From positions 1-7,184 of the forward strand of contig JAKAOE010000091.1 of NCBI GenBank assembly GCA_021823305.1: DNA of 7,184 bases, in the 5' to 3' direction. Origin of the DNA: Acidobacteriota bacterium (GTDB taxonomy: Bacteria > Acidobacteriota > Terriglobia > Terriglobales > SCQP01). The notes beneath the pieces are model-generated. The model searched no databases. It worked only from the letters and a program-made list of their open reading frames with translations, and had not been told where the DNA came from. Shown here piece by piece: positions 1-4,952 of this stretch. The position numbers and the translations under genes were made by a program. How positions within the stretch are numbered: position 1 is the first letter of the stretch; the number at the start of each line of letters is the position of its first letter.

Positions 1-1
1 C

Positions 2-223
2 CGCGGCTTGGCGCTAGCCGCGATCGGCGCCGCCCTGGGCCTGGCCGGCGCCGTCGTCACCGGCCGCCTGCTGGCCAGCGACCTCTACGGCGTGCACCCC
101 GGCGATCTTGCCACCCTCGCCGCCGCCGTCGCCCTGCTGCTCGCCGTCGCCGCGCTCGCCAGCTACCTCCCCGCCCGGCGCGCCGCCAGCGTGGACCCCA
201 CCATCGCCCTGCGGCAGGAATGA
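2..223 (+). CDS. C-terminal fragment of MacB/FtsX-type ABC transporter permease
   Basis: The frame is open from the left edge, so the start and most of the protein lie outside the window; 73 codons and a TGA remain. Two hydrophobic segments are visible (about residues 2-22 and 38-57 of the fragment). Between them is a short loop with LYGVHPGD. The end, SYLPARRAASVDPTIALRQE, is the signature close of FtsX/MacB-like permeases, especially the large family of predicted permeases found in Acidobacteria (family knowledge). Such proteins have an N-terminal helix, a periplasmic core and three more helices, and work with a cytoplasmic ATPase to move lipoproteins, peptides or drugs, or to transmit mechanical force. 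The substrate cannot be inferred from this tail. No other part of the transporter is visible, and the next gene on this strand appears to have its own promoter. Confidence 0.85.
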   Translation, partial: RGLALAAIGAALGLAGAVVTGRLLASDLYGVHPGDLATLAAAVALLLAVAALASYLPARRAASVDPTIALRQE

Positions 224-242
224 ATTCCGCGGCGGCGCGGAT

Positions 243-248
243 TATACT
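243..248 (+). promoter_or_regulatory. Candidate -10 box TATACT, 6 nt before an ATG
   Basis: TATACT lies 20 bp after the permease stop and its last base is 6 nt before the ATG at 255, which puts a predicted +1 on that ATG. The bases just upstream also read TATAAT on the minus strand (246 down to 241), so the box is nearly symmetric. No convincing -35 element is seen 16-19 bp upstream. The call rests on match and on the same geometry recurring before the ROK kinase. Confidence 0.45.
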
Positions 249-254
249 CAGTGC

Positions 255-446
255 ATGGTACCGCGCACCAACGCGGATCCTGCGGAAAGTAAAACCCCTT
301 CGCAGCGACCAACGCCGCCGCCTGCAAGGCCGCAACCGGACGCGGATACCAATCCCGACCGGCGAAACCCGCCCGGCCCGCTCGACCGGCCGAGGCTGGC
401 GACAATTCGCCCCCCCAGCAACGAAACCTTCAAAAAAGGCGGATAA
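255..446 (+). CDS. Possible 63-aa proline-rich small protein (uncertain; may be noncoding)
   Basis: An ORF of 63 codons starts at the first ATG after the TATACT box and ends at TAA. The product is hydrophilic, rich in Pro, Arg, Asn and Asp, with no hydrophobic segment and no recognisable domain; it would probably be disordered. In favour: the -10 to ATG spacing equals that of the adjacent ROK kinase gene, and no other gene covers this stretch. Against: about two thirds of third codon positions are G or C, clearly less than in the neighbouring genes; there is no Shine-Dalgarno sequence; and the composition does not look strongly coding. Two short hairpins (261-276 and 280-305) fall in its 5' part, so a small RNA or structured leader is an equally good reading. 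It converges on the rhaT-like gene with 50 bp between the stop codons. I do not recognise a family. Confidence 0.3.
   Translation: MVPRTNADPAESKTPSQRPTPPPARPQPDADTNPDRRNPPGPLDRPRLATIRPPSNETFKKGG
261..305 (+). other. Two tandem hairpins in the 224-496 intergenic stretch
   Basis: CCGCG (261-265) pairs with CGCGG (272-276) across a 6-nt loop. CTGCGGA (280-286) pairs with TTCGCAG (299-305), with one G-U pair, across a 12-nt loop. They sit immediately after the predicted transcription start near 255. No U-tract follows, so they are not a typical intrinsic terminator. GC-rich DNA yields hairpins by chance, so significance is unproven. Confidence 0.3.
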
Positions 447-496
447 CGATCGTGGCCATGTTCAGGGCGAAGGCGACGGCTACCAGCGCCCACCTC

Positions 497-1540
497 CTAG
501 GCGCGCGACAGCACCACGATCGCCAGCACCAGCACCGCCAGCCCGAGCGCCTGGATGCGCGCCGGGCCGCGGCTGCCCTTCCATTCGCCGGTCCGCAGGC
601 CGTGCACCGCCGCGGTGATCACGATCAGCGACATGAACACCGGCCAACCCAGCACCGTGCCTAAGCTGCCCAGCTCGCCCGCACCGATGCCGTAGAGCAC
701 CGTCGAGCCGAACCAGAGCAGGCCCATGACGCCGGCCAGCAACCAATACATCCCCGTGCCGGGGCGCTGGAAACGCGGCGCGGTGCGGTTCTTCCTCACC
801 AGATAGCTGCAGTAGATCCAGCCGGGCACGCCGCCGGCCAACATCAGCGGCAGCCAGATGACGTTGGGCGCCCACAGCGCCGCCGCTCCCTGGCCGCGCG
901 CCAACTGCTGCAGTGGCGCGCCTTCGGTGAAGCCGATGTTCACCAGCGCCGAGCCCACGCCGCTGATCAGGCAATAGACCAGACCCACGGCGAGCGACGC
1001 CTTGCGCGCCGGCGCCGCGGCCGCGCCCGCCCCGCCCGCCGCCTCGCCGGCCGCGGCATGTTGCGCCGCCTCGCGCCGCTTGCCCGCCACCGCGCAGATG
1101 CCGACGCCCGCCAGCACCAGCGCCACGCCCCCCAGCACCTGCAACCCCAGCGGCTGGAACAGCGCCGCCGGATTCCGCCGCAATAGCGGCTCCAGGCTGC
1201 CGACCGCCGCCGAAAGCCCGAGGATCACCGCGAAGGCGATCGCCATCCCGACGCTATCCACCGCCAAGCCGAAGAAGATCTGCGACACGCCCCAGCCGAA
1301 GCCGCAGGCGGCGACGATCCAAGCCAGCGACGCCGCTCCCGGCGAGGCGTAGATCGCGCCCAGGTGCGGCACCGTCAGCGTCGCCAGCAGCGGCGGAAAA
1401 ACCACCAGCGCCCAGACGGTGTAGATCAGCCAGGTGTTCTCCCACGCCCAGGCATGCGTGAACTTCATCGGCAGTGTGAAGCTGCCGTTGGCGACGCCGG
1501 CAACGATCAGGATCAACAAACCCAGGAGGGCAGCGTTCAT
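497..1540 (-). CDS. rhaT: RhaT-family L-rhamnose/proton symporter-like sugar permease
   Basis: This encodes a 347-aa inner-membrane protein with about ten hydrophobic helices, the size of E. coli RhaT. Family landmarks include an early small/hydrophobic helix with a K-F-x-x-x-W-x-WENTW stretch (about residues 26-37), a GWGVSQIFFGLAVDSVGMA segment (82-100), then ILGLSAAVGSLEPL (106-119). The second half (183-347) repeats the five-helix pattern typical of the drug/metabolite transporter superfamily. RhaT imports L-rhamnose with protons; the actual sugar here is not proven, since acidobacterial RhaT homologues are numerous and mostly untested. The start ATG at 1540 has GGGGA 6 nt upstream; the same frame stays open further upstream but runs antisense through the ROK kinase gene, so the longer start is rejected. 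The cytoplasmic loop between halves (about 153-181) is an unusually Ala/Gly-rich spacer. It diverges from the ROK kinase gene by 48 bp, suggesting a shared sugar-utilisation role. Confidence 0.88.
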   Translation of the reverse strand: MNAALLGLLILIVAGVANGSFTLPMKFTHAWAWENTWLIYTVWALVVFPPLLATLTVPHLGAIYASPGAASLAWIVAACGFGWGVSQIFFGLAVDSVGMAIAFAVILGLSAAVGSLEPLLRRNPAALFQPLGLQVLGGVALVLAGVGICAVAGKRREAAQHAAAGEAAGGAGAAAAPARKASLAVGLVYCLISGVGSALVNIGFTEGAPLQQLARGQGAAALWAPNVIWLPLMLAGGVPGWIYCSYLVRKNRTAPRFQRPGTGMYWLLAGVMGLLWFGSTVLYGIGAGELGSLGTVLGWPVFMSLIVITAAVHGLRTGEWKGSRGPARIQALGLAVLVLAIVVLSRA

Positions 1541-1546
1541 AGTCGT

Positions 1547-1551
1547 TCCCC
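1547..1551 (-). promoter_or_regulatory. Shine-Dalgarno GGGGA for the rhaT-like gene
   Basis: On the minus strand GGGGA ends 6 nt before the ATG at 1540, inside a purine-rich run. It fixes the rhaT-like start at M of MNAALL and shows that this gene, unlike its divergent partner, has a conventional leader. Confidence 0.6.
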
Positions 1552-1574
1552 GTTTCCTTCCGCTGGACGCCGAA

Positions 1575-1582
1575 AGTATACT
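1575..1582. promoter_or_regulatory. Palindromic AGTATACT: candidate shared bidirectional -10 element
   Basis: AGTATACT equals its own reverse complement, so a TATACT hexamer reads on both strands (1577-1582 plus; 1580-1575 minus). On the plus strand the hexamer ends 6 nt before the ROK kinase ATG at 1589, predicting a leaderless mRNA. On the minus strand it would give a leader of roughly 27-30 nt containing the rhaT Shine-Dalgarno sequence. On the plus strand only a weak TTTCCT (1553-1558, 18 bp spacer) could act as a -35. Symmetric -10 elements are known to support divergent transcription in bacteria; whether this one does is inference. Confidence 0.5.
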
Positions 1583-1588
1583 CCGAGC

Positions 1589-2542
1589 ATGGAAAGCGCT
1601 CCGCTCTATTTGGGTGTGGACATCGGCGGGACCAAGGTCGCCGCCGGCCTGGTGTCGGCCCAGGGCCGCATTTTGGCGCAAGCGCGCGTGCCCATGAACA
1701 GCCGCGGCAGCGCCCGGGCCGGCTTGGAGGCCGTGCTCGCCGCCGCCGGCGCGGCGCTCAACGGCCGCCCTGCCCAGGCGGCGGGCATCAGCAGCCCCGG
1801 CCCGCTCGATCCCCGCCGCGGCATCGTGCTCAACCCGCCCAATCTGCCCTGCTGGCGCAATTTCCGCCTGGCGGCGGCGGCGCAACGCCAGCTGCGGCTT
1901 CCGGTCAAGCTCGACAACGACGCCAACGCCGCGGCCCTGGCCGAGGCCCGCTGGGGCGCGGGGCGCGGGTTCGGCGCCGTCTTCTACGCCACCTTGGGCA
2001 CCGGCGTGGGCGCCGGCCTGGTGCTCGACGGCCGCATCTATCACGGCCGCACCGGCGCCGCGGTCGAGGGCGGCCACGTCTCGGTGGACTGGCGCGGCGT
2101 GCGCTGCGGCTGCGGCAAGCGCGGCTGCATCGAAGCGCTGGCGTCGGGTCCGGCGCTCGCCAAGCGCGCCCGCGCGCTGGCGCGGCGCCAGCCGGGCAAG
2201 GCCCGCAAGCTGATCGCCGCCGCCGGCGGCCGTCCTGCCGCCATCACCGGCGAAGCCGTGGCCGCAGCCTGGAAGGCCGGCGATCCGGTGGCTGAGGCGG
2301 CGCTGCGCCAGACGGCGGAGTGGTACGCCATCTGGCTGGGCAACATCGTGGACTTGCTCGAACCCGAGGTCATCATCTTCGGCGGCGGCATGGGCGCGCT
2401 CTTCGGCCAGTGGTTCCCGCTCATCCGCAAGCGCATGCTCGACTGGACCATCAACCAGCGCGCCGGCCAGATTCCGCTGCGCGTCGCCCGCTACGGCGCC
2501 GAAGCCGGCATCGCCGGCGCCGCCGCACTCTGCCTGCCATGA
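1589..2542 (+). CDS. ROK-family sugar kinase (glucokinase-like)
   Basis: The 317-aa product has the full layout of a ROK kinase, which phosphorylates a hexose with ATP in the cytoplasm. The phosphate-binding DIGGTK is at residues 11-16. The sugar-site/catalytic segment DNDANAAALAEARWG (109-123) places the likely catalytic base at D111. The sugar-binding EGGH is at 160-163. The ROK zinc site C-x-C-G-x-x-G-C-x-E spans C173 to E182, with H163 as the expected further ligand. The adenosine motif FGGGMG is at 264-269. Length is normal. The ATG at 1589 directly follows the leaderless-type TATACT box; an upstream in-frame extension would run antisense into rhaT and is rejected. Specificity is open: glucose is usual, but N-acetylmannosamine, fructose and allose kinases share these motifs, and sugar-responsive ROK repressors are excluded because no N-terminal helix-turn-helix is present. 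Its stop overlaps the start of a 49-aa membrane protein. Confidence 0.92.
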   Translation: MESAPLYLGVDIGGTKVAAGLVSAQGRILAQARVPMNSRGSARAGLEAVLAAAGAALNGRPAQAAGISSPGPLDPRRGIVLNPPNLPCWRNFRLAAAAQRQLRLPVKLDNDANAAALAEARWGAGRGFGAVFYATLGTGVGAGLVLDGRIYHGRTGAAVEGGHVSVDWRGVRCGCGKRGCIEALASGPALAKRARALARRQPGKARKLIAAAGGRPAAITGEAVAAAWKAGDPVAEAALRQTAEWYAIWLGNIVDLLEPEVIIFGGGMGALFGQWFPLIRKRMLDWTINQRAGQIPLRVARYGAEAGIAGAAALCLP

Positions 2543-2688
2543 GCGGCCTCGCCGACACAGCCGCCCAGTTGTTGCGCGGACCGCTGCGCGCCTTCCTCGA
2601 CGGCGCCGCGGCCACGCTGCTGCTCGGCCTGGTCTTCAGCGGCGCGCAATGGCTGCTGGCGTGGATTTACGGCGAAAACTTGGGCTAG
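2539..2688 (+). CDS. Small single-helix membrane protein, coupled to the ROK kinase
   Basis: This 49-aa ORF starts with an ATG whose last two bases are the first two of the kinase stop TGA (ATGA overlap), the classic arrangement for translational coupling. Residues 1-20 are amphipathic with two Arg and acidic residues. Residues about 22-43 (from GAAATLLLGL to LLAWIY) form one strongly hydrophobic helix, followed by a short GENLG tail. Codons keep the G/C-ending bias of neighbours. No family is recognised. It could anchor or regulate the kinase or the RhaT-like permease at the membrane, but that is guesswork from position. It ends only 7 bp before the TATAAT box of the methyltransferase gene, so its 3' end lies within that promoter region. 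The main doubt is that a short ORF of this kind could arise by chance in GC-rich DNA. Confidence 0.55.
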   Translation: MSGLADTAAQLLRGPLRAFLDGAAATLLLGLVFSGAQWLLAWIYGENLG

Positions 2689-2695
2689 GGTCCTC

Positions 2696-2701
2696 TATAA
2701 T
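2696..2701 (+). promoter_or_regulatory. -10 box TATAAT with following Shine-Dalgarno for the methyltransferase gene
   Basis: A perfect TATAAT ends 17 nt before the ATG at 2719. The intervening sequence carries AGAGGAAAG directly upstream of the start (2710-2718). Predicted transcription from about 2708 gives a leader of only about 11 nt, little more than the ribosome-binding site. No good -35 is evident. This is the one plus-strand unit here with a clear Shine-Dalgarno sequence. Confidence 0.6.
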
Positions 2702-2718
2702 TCGGGCTGAGAGGAAAG

Positions 2719-3759
2719 ATGCCCGAAGATCCCCAATCCGCCACTCCCACGCCCTCGCCCGAGTTGTTCCTGCAGCCGCTGAGCGGCTTTCAGCTCACCG
2801 CGCTGCTCAAGGCCGCGCTCGAGCTGGACCTGTTCACCCAGATCGGCAAGGGCGCGCAGACGCCGGCCGAGCTGGCCGCCGCCTGCGCCTGCAGCGAGCG
2901 CGGCGCGCGCATCCTGGCCGACGCGCTGGCGGTGATCGGCCTGCTACACAAGCACAACGGCCAGTACCGGCTCACGATTGACAGCGAGGCCTTCCTGCGC
3001 CGCGATTCGCCCGCCTACATGGGCGCGGTCGCCGACTTTCTCACCTCCGAGCGGCAGCTGGAGGGCTTCAACCGGCTGGCCGAAGCCGCGCGCATCGGCG
3101 GCAGCGCGCTCGGCCCCGATCCGGCCCACACACCCGACAGTGAGGTGTGGGTCAACTTCGCCCGCAACATGGCCAGCATGCAGCGCATGCCCGCCCAAGC
3201 GCTGGCCGAGCTGCTGCTGCCGCGCGCGGTGGCGCCCTGCAAGGTGCTCGACATCGCCGCCGGCCACGGCATGTTCGGCATCGCCATGGCGCAGCGCAAC
3301 CCCCATGCCGAGGTCTACGCCCTTGACTGGCCGGCGGTGCTCAACGTCGCCGCCGAGAACGCCGCCCGCGCCGGCGTCGCCGACCGCTGGCACAAGATTC
3401 CCGGCAGCGCCTTCGAGGTGGACCTGGGCCGGGATTACGACTGGGTGCTGCTGCCCAATTTCCTGCATCACTTCGACATCCCCACCTGCGAAGCCCTGCT
3501 GAAGCGCGTGCGCGCCGCGGTGCGCGACGAGCCCGCCAGCCAGGGCGAGGTGGCGATCCTCGACTTCATCCCGGACGAAGACCGGCTGGCGCCGCCGCGC
3601 GCCGCCCTCTTCGCCCTGATCATGCTGGCCAACACCCCCGCCGGCGACACCTACACCTACTCGCAGCTGGAGGCCATGCTGCACCACGCCGGGTTCAGCG
3701 ACACCGAGCTGAACTCGCTCGGCCCCGCCGCCCACCGCGTGGTCATCGCCGCACCCTAG
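2719..3759 (+). CDS. SAM-dependent O-methyltransferase-like protein (dimerisation + class I fold)
   Basis: The 346-aa protein has the architecture of the hydroxyneurosporene / acetylserotonin / plant-type O-methyltransferase family. Residues about 14-90 form a winged-helix dimerisation domain (FQLTALLKAALELDLF, then a TPAELA...GARILADALAVIGLL helix-turn-helix-like segment). The catalytic Rossmann domain follows from about 150. Motif I is VLDIAAGHG (176-184). The acidic residue expected to bind the adenosine ribose is D203 in ALDW. The NFLHHFD segment (247-253) matches the post-II region, where family members carry a catalytic or substrate-contacting His. EVAILDFIPDED (277-288) resembles the strand-5 segment. 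The usual reaction transfers methyl from S-adenosylmethionine to a hydroxyl on a small molecule; the substrate cannot be read from sequence and no biosynthetic cluster surrounds it. The ATG at 2719 has an excellent Shine-Dalgarno sequence. The gene converges on the membrane protein at 3790. Confidence 0.88.
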   Translation: MPEDPQSATPTPSPELFLQPLSGFQLTALLKAALELDLFTQIGKGAQTPAELAAACACSERGARILADALAVIGLLHKHNGQYRLTIDSEAFLRRDSPAYMGAVADFLTSERQLEGFNRLAEAARIGGSALGPDPAHTPDSEVWVNFARNMASMQRMPAQALAELLLPRAVAPCKVLDIAAGHGMFGIAMAQRNPHAEVYALDWPAVLNVAAENAARAGVADRWHKIPGSAFEVDLGRDYDWVLLPNFLHHFDIPTCEALLKRVRAAVRDEPASQGEVAILDFIPDEDRLAPPRAALFALIMLANTPAGDTYTYSQLEAMLHHAGFSDTELNSLGPAAHRVVIAAP

Positions 3760-3768
3760 ACTCGGGCG

Positions 3769-3791
3769 GAGCGGCGGACTGCAACCCGCTC
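3769..3791. terminator. Weak inverted repeat between convergent genes
   Basis: GAGCGG (3769-3774) and CCGCTC (3786-3791) can pair across an 11-nt loop. It lies just after the methyltransferase stop and touches the stop codon of the minus-strand gene. There is no U-tract on either strand, so at best it is a minor 3' structure. Confidence 0.2.
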
Positions 3792-4197
3792 AGGCCGCGG
3801 CCGGCCGCGCGGCCGCACGCCGGCGCAGGTGGGCGCGCGTGCCCAGCCAGAGGCAGACCGGGGCCAGCACCAGCATCGCCAGCGAGTACCACGGCGGCAC
3901 GATGGTCCAGGTGTTGACCACCGAGCCCGCCATCATCGCGAAACCCAGGATCACCACCTCCACCGCCGCCAGGGGGGAGTCGCGCGCCAGCGCCGCGCAC
4001 AGGTAGCCGCCCAGCCCGTGCCAGAGCGCCGCCAACGGCAACGTCACCGCCGCGAACGCGGCCGTGCCCACGGCCAGCACACGCAGATCGGCCACCAGCA
4101 GCTGGTTGGTGGCGATCATCAGCGCCACCACCGCGATCAGCGCCGCCACCGCCGCCGCCGCCGCCCGCCACCATGCGATCTTCGCTTCCGCCGCCAT
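3790..4197 (-). CDS. Hypothetical four-helix membrane protein
   Basis: The 135-aa product has about four hydrophobic helices (roughly residues 12-30, 39-59, 78-96 and 104-120), a short charged N-terminus (MAAEAKIAWWR) and a basic, Ala-rich tail (RAHLRRRAAARPAAA) expected to be cytoplasmic. The ATG at 4197 is preceded by AGGAG (4212-4208) at a 10-nt spacing. Overlapping frames on both strands lack membrane-protein character or the G/C-ending codon pattern and are rejected. No domain is recognised and no catalytic residue stands out; a small inner-membrane protein of unknown function is the safest description. It lies 41 bp downstream of the tRNA-Lys gene on the same strand with no clear terminator between, so it may be transcribed from the tRNA promoter. 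It converges on the methyltransferase gene with 30 bp between stops. Confidence 0.7.
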   Translation of the reverse strand: MAAEAKIAWWRAAAAAVAALIAVVALMIATNQLLVADLRVLAVGTAAFAAVTLPLAALWHGLGGYLCAALARDSPLAAVEVVILGFAMMAGSVVNTWTIVPPWYSLAMLVLAPVCLWLGTRAHLRRRAAARPAAA

Positions 4198-4238
4198 TGC
4201 GCCGCCGCTCCTGTTCCCGCGCTCCGCTTAAACCAGAG

Positions 4239-4314
4239 TGGTGAGACGGCTGGGACTCGAACCCAGAACCCTTGCCTTAAAAGGGCAATGCTCTACCAGT
4301 TGAGCTACCGTCCC
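4239..4314 (-). tRNA. tRNA-Lys (anticodon UUU) with encoded CCA
   Basis: A complete 76-nt cloverleaf reads on the minus strand. The acceptor stem is GGGACGG with CCGTCTC (one G-U pair), followed by discriminator A and an encoded CCA. The D arm is GCTC/GAGC, the anticodon stem TTGCC/GGCAA with loop CTTTTAA, and the T arm CTGGG/CCCAG with loop TTCGAGT. The anticodon TTT (plus-strand 4281-4279) reads lysine codons AAA and AAG. All stems close, so this looks functional. The spurious ORF through it contains the familiar artefact string that tRNA genes give when translated. No strong promoter was seen upstream. The next gene downstream on this strand starts 41 bp after the CCA. Confidence 0.97.
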
Positions 4315-4450
4315 GCCCGTTACGCCGGAGGCCGCGCGACGCGCGTGGCGCGCTGCGGCCGCGTCCAGCCAATTGTCCCACGGTTGCACGGCCGGCGTCA
4401 GCACGAGCCGGCGGCGGGCGGGGCGTGAACGGCGCGGCGCGCGCTCCGGG
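4315..4450. other. tRNA / dinB intergenic region with a GC-rich inverted repeat
   Basis: This stretch between the divergent tRNA-Lys and DinB-family genes has no credible ORF. GGCCGC (4330-4335) and GCGGCC (4355-4360) form the ends of a possible hairpin that would lie in the 5' leader of the tRNA precursor. Near 4370 there is a small AT-richer island (CCAATTGTCCC) that could hold tRNA promoter elements, but I could not assign a clear -35/-10 pair. Confidence 0.3.
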
Positions 4451-4456
4451 TACACT
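4451..4456 (+). promoter_or_regulatory. Candidate -10 box TACACT, 5 nt before a GTG start
   Basis: TACACT differs from TATACT at one base and ends 5 nt before the GTG at 4462. The predicted +1 (4462-4464) coincides with the start codon, giving a leaderless or nearly leaderless mRNA. No Shine-Dalgarno-like sequence could fit ahead of the GTG within such a transcript, and no clear -35 is visible. Confidence 0.45.
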
Positions 4457-4461
4457 GAGCT

Positions 4462-4935
4462 GTGCCACAACTTGACCCTTCCGCTCTGCTGGAGCGGTTA
4501 CTGAACGAGGGCTACGGGCCCGGCGCCTGGCACGGACCCGACCTCAAGGCCGCCATCGCGGACGTCACGCCGGAGCTGGCGATGTTTCGCCCGGCGCCCG
4601 GGCGGCACAACATCGCCGAGATCACGCTGCACGTCGCCTACTGGATCCACGTCGTGCGCGGGCGCCTCACCGGCACGCCCCCCGGCCCCTTCCTGACGGA
4701 GGGAGAGGACTGGTTCCCGCTCTCCCCCGAGGCCGGCCCGAGCTGGGAGCAGATCACCGCGGAATTGGCCGCACAGCAGCGGGCCGCCGTCGCGCTCGCC
4801 GCCGGCCTCGGCGCCGGCACGGTGCAAGCGGCGCTGCCCGAAACCGAGGTCTTCAACCAGGTGCTCGGCCTGGGCTGCCACGCCATCTACCACGCCGGGC
4901 AGATTCAACTCATCAAGAAGCTCGCCGGCCGCTGA
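4462..4935 (+). CDS. DinB-family putative metal-dependent protein
   Basis: The 157-aa product, starting at GTG, fits the DinB/YfiT-like four-helix-bundle superfamily in length and motifs. The three metal-ligand histidines expected of this fold are present: H57 in the helix HNIAEITLHVAYW, and H140 and H144 in GLGCHAIYHAGQI near the C-terminus, the most conserved family block. Members bind a divalent metal and include thiol transferases (bacillithiol- or mycothiol-dependent) and many damage-inducible proteins of unknown activity; despite the name they are unrelated to DNA polymerase IV. Which thiol or substrate is used cannot be told. The protein has no signal peptide or membrane helix and should be cytoplasmic. 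The GTG is chosen because it follows the TACACT box and immediately precedes the first family-like helix. It converges on the CtaA-like gene with a 15-bp gap. Confidence 0.87.
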   Translation: MPQLDPSALLERLLNEGYGPGAWHGPDLKAAIADVTPELAMFRPAPGRHNIAEITLHVAYWIHVVRGRLTGTPPGPFLTEGEDWFPLSPEAGPSWEQITAELAAQQRAAVALAAGLGAGTVQAALPETEVFNQVLGLGCHAIYHAGQIQLIKKLAGR

Positions 4936-4952
4936 ACCGCGCGGACGGTTTT
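4935..4952 (+). terminator. Short hairpin with T-run after the dinB-family gene
   Basis: AACCG (4935-4939) pairs with CGGTT (4946-4950) across a 6-nt loop, and the run TTTT spans 4949-4952. It begins at the last base of the DinB stop codon and overlaps the stop codon of the convergent gene. The stem is only 5 bp and the T-run is short, so termination would be weak. Confidence 0.35.

Noticed and set aside
432..437. A-run (T-run on the minus strand) as an intrinsic terminator for the rhaT-like gene
   Set aside because: No stable GC stem precedes the T-run on the minus strand; only a tiny CCTT/AAGG pairing surrounds it.
1541..2077. Upstream extension of the rhaT-like frame, giving a 526-aa protein on the minus strand
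   Set aside because: It runs antisense through the ROK kinase gene, its extra residues have no membrane or domain character, and GGGGA sits directly before the ATG at 1540.
2944..3735. 263-codon minus-strand ORF antisense to the methyltransferase gene
   Set aside because: It is a shadow of a gene with clear SAM-binding motifs and has no recognisable protein character of its own.
3743..4174. 143-codon minus-strand ORF in another frame over the four-helix protein
   Set aside because: It is a Gly/Arg-rich shadow frame with no Shine-Dalgarno sequence and it overlaps the methyltransferase 3' end; the frame at 3790-4197 encodes coherent membrane helices.
4228..4470. 80-codon minus-strand ORF covering the tRNA region
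   Set aside because: It contains the well-known artefact produced by translating a tRNA gene (AQLVEH...VLGSSPS); the tRNA-Lys is the real feature.
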